From NCBI GenBank assembly GCA_963727575.1, contig CAVSIA010000026.1, forward strand, positions 62,001 through 126,000: a stretch of 64,000 bases of DNA. The letters are read 5' to 3'. Below the pieces are notes generated by a model. It saw nothing but the letters and a program-made list of their open reading frames with translations. It did no database searches and had not been told where the DNA came from. A program made the translations under genes and the position numbers. Of the stretch, positions 1-9,192 are shown one piece after another (position 1 is the first letter of the stretch; every line of letters starts with the position of its first letter). This stretch comes from JAHQVI01 sp963727575. Its GTDB lineage: Bacteria > Pseudomonadota > Alphaproteobacteria > Rhizobiales > Rhodomicrobiaceae.

Positions 1-1041
1 GCCGCCCTTGGCGAAGAAGTCGTTGATCGGAATTTCGCGCATCTTGGCCATCACCGCCTTGGCGTCCGTGGTGCCCGCCGCGTCGACGGCCTTGAGGTAA
101 TGCATGGTCGAAGAATAGTCGCCGGCATCGCCCATATGCGGTTTGCGCCCGACCTTGGCCTCGAATTTGGCCGCGAACGCCCGCGTTTCCTCATCCCGGT
201 CCCAATAGAACGCATTGGTCAGGATCATGCCTTGCGCGGTTTGCAGCGTCAGCGCCTTGATGTCCGTCAGCCAGACCAGCAGCCCGGCGACCGTCTTACC
301 GGAGGCAGTCAGGCCGAACTCGCGCGCCGATTTGACGGCGTTGACGAAGGTGGTGCCCGACCCGGCGACGGCGACCACCTCGGCGGGCGATGACTGCGCC
401 TGAAGGATGAACGCGCTGTGGTCGGCGGTCTCGATGGGATAGCGGACCGCGCCGGAAACCTGGCCGCCGGCCTTCTTCACGATCGCGGATGCGTCGCCTT
501 CGAGCGCATGGCCGAATGCATAGTCGGCGGTCAGAAAGAACCAGTTCTTCTTGCCTTCGCTGACCAGCTCGTTGGCGGTGCCGTTGGCGAGCGCGTAGGT
601 GTCGTAAGCGTAGTGGATGCTGTTCGGCGTGCAGCCCTCGCCGGTGAGCTTGGAGGAGCCCGAGCCGTTGACGATGGCGATACCGTTCGAGGTCTTGGCG
701 ACCTGCGACACGGCCAGGGCGATGCCGGAATTGATCAGATTGCCGATCATCGTCACTTTGTCGGCGTCGTACCATTCCTTGGCTTTGGCGACGGCCACCT
801 CGGGCTTGTTCTGGTGATCCATGACCACGACTTCGACCGGCTTGCCGAGCGCCTTGCCACCATAATCCTCGACGGCCATCTTGATGGCCGTGACCGCGCC
901 TTCGCCGGATTCATGCGAAAATTGTCCGCTCATATCGGTCATCACACCGATCTTCACGGCTCCTGCGTCCTGGGCCATGGCCGGCGTCAGACCGAATGTG
1001 GCAGTCATTGCGAGAGCCACGGCTCCCGCTACGCGCTTCAT
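1..1041 (-). CDS. Branched-chain amino-acid type ABC transporter substrate-binding protein (partial, C-terminus outside window)
   Basis: The reading frame is open from the ATG at 1041 to the window edge (347 codons), so the C-terminus is missing. A Sec signal peptide of about 23 residues ends in the cleavage motif AMA before QDAGAVKIG. The mature start (KIGVMTDMSG), the WYDADKV segment and the later HYAYDTYALANGTA segment are typical of the type-1 periplasmic binding fold of LivJ/LivK-like proteins (Peripla_BP_6). It should bind a small amino acid or organic acid and deliver it to a Liv-type ABC permease, presumably encoded to the left of the window. The ligand cannot be read from sequence. 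A perfect palindrome lies about 75 bases upstream. Confidence 0.88.
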   Translation of the reverse strand, partial: MKRVAGAVALAMTATFGLTPAMAQDAGAVKIGVMTDMSGQFSHESGEGAVTAIKMAVEDYGGKALGKPVEVVVMDHQNKPEVAVAKAKEWYDADKVTMIGNLINSGIALAVSQVAKTSNGIAIVNGSGSSKLTGEGCTPNSIHYAYDTYALANGTANELVSEGKKNWFFLTADYAFGHALEGDASAIVKKAGGQVSGAVRYPIETADHSAFILQAQSSPAEVVAVAGSGTTFVNAVKSAREFGLTASGKTVAGLLVWLTDIKALTLQTAQGMILTNAFYWDRDEETRAFAAKFEAKVGRKPHMGDAGDYSSTMHYLKAVDAAGTTDAKAVMAKMREIPINDFFAKGG

Positions 1042-1115
1042 ATGTCTCACTTTTTCCTCCCCTTGAATCGTTGTCACAGCACGCGATTCAAACTTTTATT
1101 ATCAGACTTATATTC

Positions 1116-1135
1116 CGAATATCCGGCGATATTCG
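1116..1135. promoter_or_regulatory. 20-bp palindrome upstream of the binding-protein gene (candidate operator)
   Basis: CGAATATC-cggc-GATATTCG is a perfect 8-bp inverted repeat in an AT-rich intergenic stretch. It lies about 75 bases before the start of the leftward binding-protein gene and beyond the end of the HxlR-type regulator gene. Position and symmetry suit a repressor or activator site. The cognate regulator is unknown; the adjacent HxlR protein is the obvious candidate. Confidence 0.35.
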
Positions 1136-1326
1136 CCTAATTCAGATGGCATTTGAATGTGACCATCAGAACTAATATACTTGCATTATTAGACTTTAAG
1201 CGTGACCGGGATGTCAAGTGCGCTCAGCGGCGGTCGGTCGCGACCTGCGTCGGCACGCGCAGGCGGACCGCCAGATGCTTCGGCCTGAAAAATGAGGGAA
1301 ATGGATGTCGACGCGTTGCCGAGGCG

Positions 1327-2323
1327 TCAGTCCGGCATCTCGTAGCGCAATTCGTAATCCGTTTCGTTTGCGCGGATCTCGGTCTTGCAATGGCTGCAGA
1401 CGACAAGCGGCGCAAAATCGCTGCCGCAGGTCCGATGGCGCAGACGCAGCGGCGGCTTGCCGTCCGACAGCCAGCGATCTCCCCAGCGCATCATCACGAT
1501 CATCGGTTGGTAGAGATCGCGCCCCATCTCCGAGAAGCGATACTCGTAGCGCTCCGGACCCGGCCCATAAGGCGTTTTGACGAGCACGCCGCTCTCCACA
1601 AGCCGCGATAGCCGGTCCGCCAGGATGTTGCTCGCAATCCCGAGCTTCTCCATCATTTCGTCGAAACGCCGCACGCCGAACCAGCCCTCGCGCAGGATCA
1701 GGAAGCTCCAGCGGTCGCCGATAATCTGCAGGCTGCGCGCCACCGAGCATGGCCTGGACTCGCTCCAATAGTGCCGGATCGGAGCTGCGCCGGCTCTTCA
1801 GCCGGATCTCGTAGGGCGAATAGCCGGCGCCCGGACCGTCGCGGAAATGGACGTCGCGCGCGGGGACCGGCGTCAGGCATTCCGAACAGACCGTCGTCGG
1901 ATGGCAGTCATGCCCACAGTGCGTGTGGACGAGCTTGAGCGGTGGCGGCACGCCGCGGGTCAGCCATTTGTCGCCGAATTCCATGAGCGAAAGCATCGTC
2001 GGAAACAGGTCCTTGCCGCGCTCGGTGAGGAAATATTGCTGGCCGCGTTCCCCGTCGCGCCGGCCCTGCACCAGGATGTCGTTTTCGACGAGCATGGCCA
2101 GCCGCGTGGACAGGGTCTGCCGGGGGATGCCGAGCCGGCGCTGGAATTTCTCGAACTGCCGGACGCCGAAGAAGGCTTCGCGGATGATGAGAAAGGTCCA
2201 GGAGTCCAGAACGATCTCCACCGTCTTGCGGACAGAGCAATGCCGCTCGACATGAGGCTTCGCCTGACGGGCCGGATCGGCGCGCGCAAGTGCCGGATCG
2301 TTGTCTGCTATCGTCAATTTCAC
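1327..2323 (-). CDS. Tandem-domain HxlR-family (winged-helix) transcriptional regulator, interrupted by one frameshift
   Basis: Two complete HxlR (DUF24) winged-helix domains lie head to tail. The first begins CSVRKTVEIVLDSW and the second CSVARSLQIIGDRW. Both continue with the family pattern FLI(L)RE-x-FFGVR-F and both end in a cysteine/histidine-rich tail (HCGHDCHPTTVCSEC; HRTCGSDFAPLVVCSHC) that resembles a small metal-binding knuckle. The frame changes near 1745, between the domains: the first frame runs on as LERVQAMLGG while the second domain continues one base over. A single indel restores a roughly 330-residue protein. HxlR proteins usually bind DNA as dimers and respond to redox or aldehyde signals; here one chain would provide both wings. 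Whether the frameshift is real or a sequence error cannot be decided here. Confidence 0.75.
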
Positions 2324-2518
2324 CTGACCTCGACCTCTCGTCGCGCCCTCCGCGCCACCGCCATCGCTTCATTTGCAGCCCGAGCCGGACCGGCGCAATC
2401 GTAACCCGTTCGATCCCGCCGGAGAAGCCTGCCGCCAAATCCCCGGCGATGGAGGCCCGGCCAACGCCGCACGGCAAACAGGCTCCATAATCGCAACGGG
2501 GGACACGCGTAAGATCAA

Positions 2519-2547
2519 TTACATTTTGATCACAAAAGTAGTATGAT
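2519..2547 (+). promoter_or_regulatory. Candidate sigma-70 type promoter for the sRNA
   Basis: TTACAT and TATGAT are separated by 17 bases, which predicts transcription starting near 2554-2555. A short inverted repeat, GATCAA (2513-2518) and TTGATC (2526-2531), brackets the -35 box and could be an operator. Confidence 0.4.
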
Positions 2548-2554
2548 TAAAAAA

Positions 2555-2670
2555 CAAGCATCGACTTGCGGCTGCTCGGCCCAGTGCTTTGCAAGCGTCC
2601 GCTCCTCCCGACGCGTTGTGAATGATGCTTGCCCTCGCGCCCGATGCCCATGGCCCCGGGCGCCCTTTTC
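2555..2670 (+). ncRNA. Candidate trans-acting small RNA with an anti-Shine-Dalgarno loop
   Basis: No gene is visible between the HxlR and Lrp regulators, but the plus strand holds a compact structured unit. CAAGCATC (2555-2562) can pair with GATGCTTG (2624-2631). Inside this are CTTGC/GCAAG (2565-2569 with 2591-2595) and GCGTC/GACGC (2595-2599 with 2610-2614). The loop of the latter is CGCTCCTCCC, complementary to purine-rich ribosome binding sites. A G/C stem with a T-rich tail ends the unit. Alphaproteobacterial sRNAs with exposed CUCCUCC loops are known (for example the alpha-r14 type). Membership in a known family is not established. Confidence 0.45.
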
Positions 2671-2673
2671 TTT
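2637..2673 (+). terminator. Rho-independent terminator of the candidate sRNA
   Basis: The 7-bp stem GCGCCCG (2637-2643) / CGGGCGC (2657-2663) is followed directly by CCTTTTCTTT. No plus-strand protein gene lies upstream, which supports a short untranslated transcript. Confidence 0.55.
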
Positions 2674-2703
2674 AAGCGGTGCGGCAACGGATGGCTCCGC
2701 CGC

Positions 2704-3168
2704 TCAGGCATAATCCAGCGTCACCGCCGTCGTTTCCTTGATCTCCTGCATGACGAAACTCGCCGAGACGTCGACGAGGCGCACCTTGCGGATCAGCCGC
2801 TGATAGAGCGCATCATAGGCCGCGACATCCGGAATGCGTGCCTTGATCAGATAGTCGAGATCGCCCGCGGTGCGGTAGACGCCCTGAATTTCGGGAAATG
2901 CGGTGATTTCGCGCGCGAAGGTCTCGAGCCAATCCGGGTCGTGATCGTTGGTGCGGATGGCGATGAACACGCTGAGCCCGAGATTGACGCGGTTCGGATC
3001 GACAAGGGCGACGCGCGCCTTGATCACGCCCGCTTCTTCGAGACGCCGAATGCGAGACCAGCAGGCATTGCGGGAGAGGCCGACCCGTTCACCTAGTTTT
3101 TCGATGCTCCTGCCGGCATCGACCTGAAGCTCCGCCAGAAGCCGGCGATCGATTTCATCCAGATGCAT
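2704..3168 (-). CDS. Lrp/AsnC-family transcriptional regulator
   Basis: This is a 154-residue protein of standard Lrp/AsnC length. The N-terminal helix-turn-helix starts LDEIDRRLLAELQVDAGRS, with recognition segment VGLSRNACWSRIRRLEEAGVI. The C-terminal half is an alpha/beta RAM domain containing GDLDYLIKARIPD, which in this family binds an amino acid and mediates octamer assembly. It is transcribed away from the DUF6356 gene. Its targets and effector cannot be told from this window. Confidence 0.9.
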   Translation of the reverse strand: MHLDEIDRRLLAELQVDAGRSIEKLGERVGLSRNACWSRIRRLEEAGVIKARVALVDPNRVNLGLSVFIAIRTNDHDPDWLETFAREITAFPEIQGVYRTAGDLDYLIKARIPDVAAYDALYQRLIRKVRLVDVSASFVMQEIKETTAVTLDYA

Positions 3169-3287
3169 GGAAATTCTCCGATGGGATTTCCTCCCGTCAT
3201 AACACCAATATCATCAGCAAATTGGGAAAAATGACGGCCATATCGATGCTAGAATTAGGTTCTAGAGCAAAAACGATGGGACAAAAA

Positions 3288-3530
3288 ATGATCAATCGCC
3301 TATTTCTCGAGCATCCGCGGTCGGTAAATGAAAGTTATCGGGAGCATATGGGCTTCGCATTCTGGTTCGCGCTGAAGCTCGGCGGCGCTGCGCTGGCCGC
3401 GCTCATCCATGCTCTGCTGCCATTCTGTTTCGAAACGACCGCGAGCCGGACGATCCGCGAGCTGCATGCCCGGATCGAAAATCGCGGTAAGGCCGAACGT
3501 GCGGGCTACGAAGCCGAGCCCGCCGCCTGA
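3288..3530 (+). CDS. DUF6356 family small protein
   Basis: The 80-residue product begins MINRLFLEHPRSVNESYREH, the signature of the DUF6356 family. A hydrophobic segment follows (FAFWFALKLGGAALAALIH, about residues 20-40), then a polar tail, suggesting a membrane-associated protein. A longer frame opens at 3222, but family similarity starts at the methionine at 3288. The family has no known function; members are common in alphaproteobacteria as single-copy housekeeping-like genes. Confidence 0.75.
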   Translation: MINRLFLEHPRSVNESYREHMGFAFWFALKLGGAALAALIHALLPFCFETTASRTIRELHARIENRGKAERAGYEAEPAA

Positions 3531-3558
3531 CGAGCCGTCACGACGCCCGACTACCCGT

Positions 3559-5158
3559 TTAGACCCCGATGGCGCAGCCGTCCTTCCGCGAGTCCGAGCC
3601 CGCAATATAGGCGTCGCCCGATCTGGCGATCAATTGTGCTCCGCCGAAGCCGAAATTGACCGGGTCCGGCTGCTCGGCGATGACATTGTGTCCCTTGGCG
3701 CGCAAGGTCGAGATCGCCGCCTCACCGACCGTCGCCTCCATGGCGACGTCGATGCCGGACAGCACCTGCCAGCGCGGCGCATCGGCCGCCGTTTGCGGGT
3801 TCTGCCCCCAGAGCTGCGTGCGCAGCACCATCTGCACATGTCCCTGCGGCTGCATCGGGCCGCCCATCACCCCGAAACTCATCAGCGGCGTGCCGTCCGT
3901 GCTCATCAGGAAGCCGGGAATGATGGTCTGGAACGGCCGCTTGCCTCCGGCGACCTGATTGGGATGGCCGGGCTTCAGCGAAAAGCCGGTGCCGCGATTC
4001 TGCAGGCTGATCCCGGTGCCCGGCACGACGACGCCCGAGCCGAAGCCCATATAGTTCGACTGGATGAACGACACCATCATACCGCTCTCATCCGCCGTGG
4101 TCAGATAGACGGTGCCGCCGCGTCTCCGGCTTGCCCGCATCGAAGGCCTGGGCGCGATCCTCCCGGATCAGCCTCGCCCGCTCCGCCAGATAACCCTCGG
4201 ACAACAGATCGGCGACGCGGACATCGCGCATCGCCTCCAGATCGGCGACATAAGCGCGGGCATCGGCGAAGGCGAGCTTCATCGCCTCGATCTCCAGATG
4301 CAGCGCCGCCGGGTCATCCGGGCCGAATCGGTCGAGCCCGCAATGGGCGAGGATACCCAGCGCCATCAGCGAGACGATGCCCTGGCCGTTCGGCGGGATC
4401 TCGTGAAGCGCCGCGTCGCCGAAACGCTGGCTGATCGTCCCGCACCAATCGGCGCGATGCGCGTCGAGGTCGGCTTCGGTCATCGCGCCGCCCTGCTCGG
4501 CGGAAAAGGCGGCGATCTTCCGGGCAAGCGCGCCGCGGTAGAATGCATCGCCGCCGCTCTCGGCGATCTGCTCCAGCGTATCGGCGGCGCTTGGGTTGGC
4601 GAACATCTCGCCGGCAGTCGGCGCGCGGCCGCCGGGCATGAAGGTTTCGGCGTAGCCGGGATGGTCCTTGAGCAGTTTCGCCCCGACCTGCCACAATCCG
4701 GCAATGATCGGGGAAACCGGGAAACCGCGCCGCGCATAGTCGATCGCCGGCTCGAACAGCTCGGCAAACGGCAGCTTGCCGAACCGCTTGGAGACCTCCT
4801 GCCACGCGGACACTGCCCCCGGCACGGTCACCGAATCCCACCCGCGCACCGGCATCGCATCGCGGCCGGCGAAGCGCTCCGGCGACCACGCCGCCGGCGA
4901 GCGGCCCGACGCGTTGAGACCGTGCAGCTCCTTGCCGTCCCAGATGATGGCGAAGGCGTCCGAGCCGATGCCGTTGCCGGTCGGCTCGACGATAGTCAGC
5001 GTCATGGCGGCGGCGAGCGCGGCGTCGGCGGCGTTGCCGCCCTTCAGCAGCATGCGGATGCCGGCCTGCGCGGCGAGCGGCTGCGAGGTGGAGACGATAT
5101 TGCGGGCAAGGACGGGCGAGCGGCCGGAGGGGTAGATGCTTTGATAGTTCAGCGTCAT
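3559..5158 (-). CDS. Gamma-glutamyltransferase family protein, interrupted by one frameshift
   Basis: The gene starts at 5158 behind GGAAGGAGCGAAC, a strong ribosome binding site. The large-subunit half contains the family landmarks AAQAGIRMLLKGGNAADAAL, EPTGNGIGSD and GVTVPGA-like DSVTVPGAVSAWQ. The small-subunit half contains VYLTTADESGMMVSFIQSNY and GFMSTDG/GVMGG-type segments. A one-base shift near 4120 falls just before the GGTVYLT segment, where the threonine that performs autocleavage and catalysis is expected. One indel restores about 530 residues, normal for the family. No clear Sec signal is seen, as in several proteobacterial relatives that act on gamma-glutamyl or other amides. 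It is the last gene of the leftward run from the MarR regulator. Confidence 0.8.
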
Positions 5159-5201
5159 GTTCGCTCCTTCCGGCTCAGCCCGATGCTTTCCGTGCGCCGA
5201 T

Positions 5202-6108
5202 TCAATTCCAGGGCAGATTGCGCGGGTCTTCAACAAAAATCCAGTAGCCGGTCCCGAGTGCGCCGGGAAAGGGAGCAATGACGTGATCGCCATGGCGTGT
5301 CGGGCGAAGACCGGCCCGGCTCAGATGGTCGCCGATCCGCTGCAGACTGCGCACTTGCAGCGCGTAAGCCGCCATCCATGGAAGCCCGGGCGCGGCGCCG
5401 ACGAGCGGCGCGGCCTGTTCCGCGGAGCCGATCAGTACTTCGCCGCGTCCGAGCGTGAAGCGAGATGCCCGTCATCCGCCCGGATCGGCGCGACGCCGAG
5501 GAGCTTGGCAAAGCGGCCGCTTGCCTCCGCCGGATCATCGCTGACGACGAGCAGGCTCAGAAGTCCGGTAACACCGTTAGGCTGCGTCAGCCAGCGCGGC
5601 TGCCAGACCTCGGGCTCGGTATGATGCGTCAGAAGCTGAATGCGCCCCTCGGCCATGACGCCGGGCTTGGGCCGCAGCACCGTGAAGCGGGCTTCGCTCC
5701 GGCCATGCTCGGTCTCGACCGGCCGGCGCATGTGGACCACCGGGCGCATGGCAATCCCGGCGCTTCAGCAGCCGGTCATACGTCGCCTCCGGCTTCGCAA
5801 CGGCAAAGGCGGCCAGATGCACGCCCTGCCAGCGCGCAATGGCGGCCTCCAGCTCCGCAGCGAGCGGCGTTTCGGCGGTCTTGGTCGAGAAATTCCAGAT
5901 AGCCGGCCGGCAGCATCGCGCAGACATTGCCGGTGCCGGTCGGCTCCATCGCACCGTCCGGGCCGGTCGGAGCCGTCTGCACCGAGAACGGCGTCGGCAG
6001 GAACCCGCAAGACTGGAGCGCCGCTTCGGCGGCCTTGATGTCCCTGACGAAATGCCCGATGTGATCGAGGAAGATCGCATCGCCGTCAGGCAATTGGCGC
6101 TCGGTCAT
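5202..6108 (-). pseudogene. VOC (glyoxalase-like) family protein, broken by three frameshifts
   Basis: The pieces join into one protein of about 300 residues. MTERQLPDGDAIFLDHIGHF with YLEFLDQ comes first, then the TAETPLAAELEAAIARWQG stretch, MRPVVHMRRPVETEHG with the metal-ligand-like EVWQPRW segment, and finally a C-terminus ending YWIFVEDPRNLPWN. Frame changes lie near 5879, 5762 and 5460. The order and the LDHIGHFVRD start match two-domain Glyoxalase_3-like VOC proteins, whose substrates vary widely. As read it cannot be translated to full length. The conserved pieces suggest indel errors rather than decay, but this is not proven. Confidence 0.65.
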
Positions 6109-6128
6109 CCCGGCCCGCGCCTCGCCGC

Positions 6129-6551
6129 TCAGGACTTCACATTGGTGAAATAGGTGCCGCGGCCGCTAGCCAGCAGCTTGCCAGCCTCGTCCTCGACCGT
6201 CGCTTCAGCCGTCGTGAATGTCGAGCCGAGCCGGACGATCCTGCCCTTGGCCCGCAGCCGCGTCTTCACCGCCGGACGATGATAATCGACGCGCATGTCG
6301 ACCGTCGGAAACGGGCGGCCGAGCTTGGTGGCAATGGCCCAGTCCGCCGTCAGATCGACGAGCGTGGCGAGAATGCCGCCATGAATGTAGCCGCCCTCCG
6401 GGTTGACGACGAATTCGTCCCGCCACGGAACGTCGATGGTGATCTCGCCATCGCCGACCTCGGTCACCGTCAGCCCGAGCCATTGGTGATAGGGCGCGCG
6501 CTTGATGCGGGCATCGATCGTCTCGCGATCGAGCTTGGTCTCTTCGGTCAT
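6129..6551 (-). CDS. PaaI-family hotdog-fold thioesterase
   Basis: This 140-residue protein contains the hotdog thioesterase signature NPEGGYIHGGILATLVDLTA, where the HGG and the acidic residue of the following helix form the active site in PaaI/YbgC-type enzymes. The second half (VDMRVDYHRPA, FTTAEATVEDEAGKLLASG) matches the family beta strands. It would hydrolyse acyl-CoA thioesters and probably works with the acyl-CoA synthetase immediately upstream (32-base gap) in the same leftward operon. Confidence 0.87.
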   Translation of the reverse strand: MTEETKLDRETIDARIKRAPYHQWLGLTVTEVGDGEITIDVPWRDEFVVNPEGGYIHGGILATLVDLTADWAIATKLGRPFPTVDMRVDYHRPAVKTRLRAKGRIVRLGSTFTTAEATVEDEAGKLLASGRGTYFTNVKS

Positions 6552-6583
6552 GGGCGTCGTCTCTCCTTGAGCGTTCCGGCCGC

Positions 6584-8062
6584 TTACGATGCCTCAGCGA
6601 TCGCTTTCAGGGCCGGCTTGTCGATCTTGTTGGTTCCCGTGAGCGGAATGTTCGGCACGAAATAGACCCGCCGCGGGTGGGCATAGGCGGGCGCGTGCGC
6701 CAAAGCGAACTGCTTCAGCTCGTCGGCATCGGTGCGCTTGCCGTCCTCCAGCACGACGAAGGCCACCGGCACTTCGCCCTTGATCTCGTGCTCGACGGCG
6801 ATGACGGCCGCCTGCCTGACCGCGGGGTGCCGCTCCAGCGTCGCCTCGACCTCCTGCGGAAAGACGTTCTCGCCGCCGACCACCATCATGTCGTCCTTGC
6901 GGGCGACGAAATAGAACCAGCCTTCGTCGTCATGGCGGAGAATGTCGCCGGTCTTGTACCAGCCGTCGCGGAAATTTTCGGCCGTCGCTTCGGGGCGGTT
7001 GAAATAGCCGTTCGCCACGCCGGGATTGCGAACCCAAAGTTCGCCCTGCGCATCGTCTCCGCCGTCCAGCTTCCAGTCGCAGCCGGGGATCGGATAGCCG
7101 ATGCTGCTCATCGGCCGCGGCCGTCCTTCGGGATGATACCAGCCGAACATGATCGGCCCGCCCTCGGTGACCCCGTAGTTGAGATGGATCTCCGCATTCG
7201 GGAACGCCGCGGCGAGGTCGGCGAGCAGCCGGTCGGATGCCGGAGACGAGCCCATCGAGATCAGCCGCACACCCCGGCGCGCCTCGGCGGGCGGCAGGCG
7301 CGGATCGTCGAGCAGCATCCGCATCATGGTCGGCACGCCGGTCAGCATCGTCACGCTCCAGTCGGCGATCGCCGCCGCATAGCTGCCGGGCTCGAAGCGT
7401 GGCACGAGGACAGACGAGCCGCCGGAAAACAGCGCCGTTTTTACCGCGACCAGGGCATTCTTGTGATAGAGCGGCGCGGCGAGGATGCCCCGGTCCTCCG
7501 GCTTCAGCCGGCGGTATTCGACCAGCGTTTCCGCCGCCCAGCGCTGCCCGCCATGCGTCAGCAGCACACCTTTCGGCAGGCCCGTGGAGCCGGACGTATA
7601 AGGCTGCATCGACACCTGGTCCGGCGTCACGGCGAGCGCATCGAAATCGCCGAAATCGAGCAGCGCGGGATAGTCGTCCTCGAAGGACAGCGCGCGCGTA
7701 TCCGCCGGAAGCAGATGGCGGAAGGCGTGCTCGGCCAGCATCAGGCTGACCTTGTCTTTCGCCAGGATGCCGCTCAGCGTCTCGGACGGCAGCTTCACAT
7801 TCAGCGGCACCGGCACCATGCCGCCGAGCACGGCGCCGAACATGACCGTCAGATATTCGATGCGATTGAGCGCGAGGATACCGATCCGGTCCCCGGCCTT
7901 AAGGCCCATCCGCGCCAGCCCGCGCGCGACGGCGCGGATCTCCTTGCGGAAATCGTCGTAGCGCACCGTCCGGGCCGCCTCGCCCCGGAGATCGATGAAC
8001 GCGATGCGATCGCCTGGAACGTCGTCGGCGATCCGGCCGAGATTGCCTGCGGCTGAACTCAT
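6584..8062 (-). CDS. AMP-dependent acyl-CoA synthetase/ligase
   Basis: This 492-residue ANL-superfamily enzyme activates a carboxylic acid with ATP and CoA. The P-loop-like motif YTSGSTGLPKGVLLTH is present, as are LNYGVTEGG (A5), GWYKTGDILRHDDEGWFYF (A7) and KDDMMVVGGENVFPQEVE (A8). The terminal lysine region GTNKIDKPALK contains the expected adenylation lysine. Substrate is unknown. The start codon overlaps the end of the oxidoreductase gene upstream (ATGA arrangement), so the two are translationally coupled. Context with a thioesterase, MarR regulator and UbiD-type decarboxylase points to catabolism of an imported organic acid. Confidence 0.92.
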   Translation of the reverse strand: MSSAAGNLGRIADDVPGDRIAFIDLRGEAARTVRYDDFRKEIRAVARGLARMGLKAGDRIGILALNRIEYLTVMFGAVLGGMVPVPLNVKLPSETLSGILAKDKVSLMLAEHAFRHLLPADTRALSFEDDYPALLDFGDFDALAVTPDQVSMQPYTSGSTGLPKGVLLTHGGQRWAAETLVEYRRLKPEDRGILAAPLYHKNALVAVKTALFSGGSSVLVPRFEPGSYAAAIADWSVTMLTGVPTMMRMLLDDPRLPPAEARRGVRLISMGSSPASDRLLADLAAAFPNAEIHLNYGVTEGGPIMFGWYHPEGRPRPMSSIGYPIPGCDWKLDGGDDAQGELWVRNPGVANGYFNRPEATAENFRDGWYKTGDILRHDDEGWFYFVARKDDMMVVGGENVFPQEVEATLERHPAVRQAAVIAVEHEIKGEVPVAFVVLEDGKRTDADELKQFALAHAPAYAHPRRVYFVPNIPLTGTNKIDKPALKAIAEAS

Positions 8063-9066
8063 GGGGCTATGATGACTTTACCGATCACTTCACGCTCTTC
8101 GATCAATCGCAGCGCTTCGCGGGCTTCCGACAGCGGAAAGACGCGGTCGATGACCGGCTTGAGCCGTCCCTCGCCGATCAGCTTCAGAAGCGACTCCAGA
8201 TCTTCGCGCGCCCAGCTGTTGGAGCCAAGGATTTTCAGCTCGAACGTCCAGATATAGCGAAGGTCCTCGGTCGGGTTGAACCCGGCGGTCGCGCCGCAGG
8301 TGAGCAGCTTGCCGCCGCGCTTCAGCGCTCTGAGCGAGGGCACCCAGGTGTCGCCGCCGGTGAAATTGACGACCACGTCGACGCCGCCGTCGAAGGTCCG
8401 GCGATGCGGCTTGCCGAAGCGGGAGAACACCTCCTTCTCGAACGCCACCTTGGTGTAGTCGATCACCTCGTCCGCGCCGATCTCGGTCAGCTTGGCCAGC
8501 TTGGCCTCGGAGCTGCCGCAGGCGATGACATGGGCGCCGGCGATCTTGGACAGCAGCACAGCGCCCGTGCCGACGCCGCCGCTCGCGCCGAGCACCAGCA
8601 CCTTGTCGCCCGCCTTGATGCCGCCATTGGTGAACATCATCCGGTGGGCCGTGCCATAGGCGACGGGGAGCGAGGCGGCCTGCTCGAAGGTCACATTGTC
8701 CGGCATGCGCACGAGCTGATGCGCGCGCACCTTGGCGTATTCCTGCAATCCGCCATCGGTGGTCTCGCCCATCAGCCCGCCTTCGACGCGGTTCAGCGGA
8801 TCGACCAGCACGCGGTCGCCGACGGCGAAATCCGTGACGCCGGGGCCGACCTCCGCGACCTCGCCGGCCAGGTCGAGGCCGGGGACCACGGGCAGGTTCA
8901 GCTTGATGCCCGGCATGCCTTGCCGGGTGAAGACATCGTGATAGTTGAGCGACGATGCCTTGACCCGCAGCAGCACGTCGCCGTCTCCGATCACCGGCAT
9001 GGGATGGTCGTCGACGATCTCCAGCATTTCGGGGCCGCCATGGCCTTTCACGCGCGCTGCTCTCAC
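8059..9066 (-). CDS. Zinc-type alcohol dehydrogenase / NAD(P)H:quinone oxidoreductase family protein (MDR superfamily)
   Basis: I place the start at the GTG at 9066, preceded by GGAGGTTAAG; a longer frame reaches 9144 but its extra residues look unlike the family. The 335-residue protein shows the GroES-like domain (VPGLDLAGEVAEVGPGV) and the Rossmann motif VLGASGGVGTGAVLLSK, about residues 165-182. The catalytic-zinc cysteine of classical alcohol dehydrogenases is absent (SSLNYHDVFTRQGMPG), so a zinc-independent quinone oxidoreductase or enoyl reductase is more likely. It is the first structural gene of the leftward operon after marR. Confidence 0.85.
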   Translation of the reverse strand: MRAARVKGHGGPEMLEIVDDHPMPVIGDGDVLLRVKASSLNYHDVFTRQGMPGIKLNLPVVPGLDLAGEVAEVGPGVTDFAVGDRVLVDPLNRVEGGLMGETTDGGLQEYAKVRAHQLVRMPDNVTFEQAASLPVAYGTAHRMMFTNGGIKAGDKVLVLGASGGVGTGAVLLSKIAGAHVIACGSSEAKLAKLTEIGADEVIDYTKVAFEKEVFSRFGKPHRRTFDGGVDVVVNFTGGDTWVPSLRALKRGGKLLTCGATAGFNPTEDLRYIWTFELKILGSNSWAREDLESLLKLIGEGRLKPVIDRVFPLSEAREALRLIEEREVIGKVIIAP

Positions 9067-9192
9067 CTTAACCTCCACGAGAATCGGCTGAAAACGGGGT
9101 CCGGAGCCGAAATCGGGCTCGGGACCGTGCCTGTCAGCCTGCAATTATACATTGCTAGCCATGTTTATTCCAGGATCAAGATCCAGGCGCTG

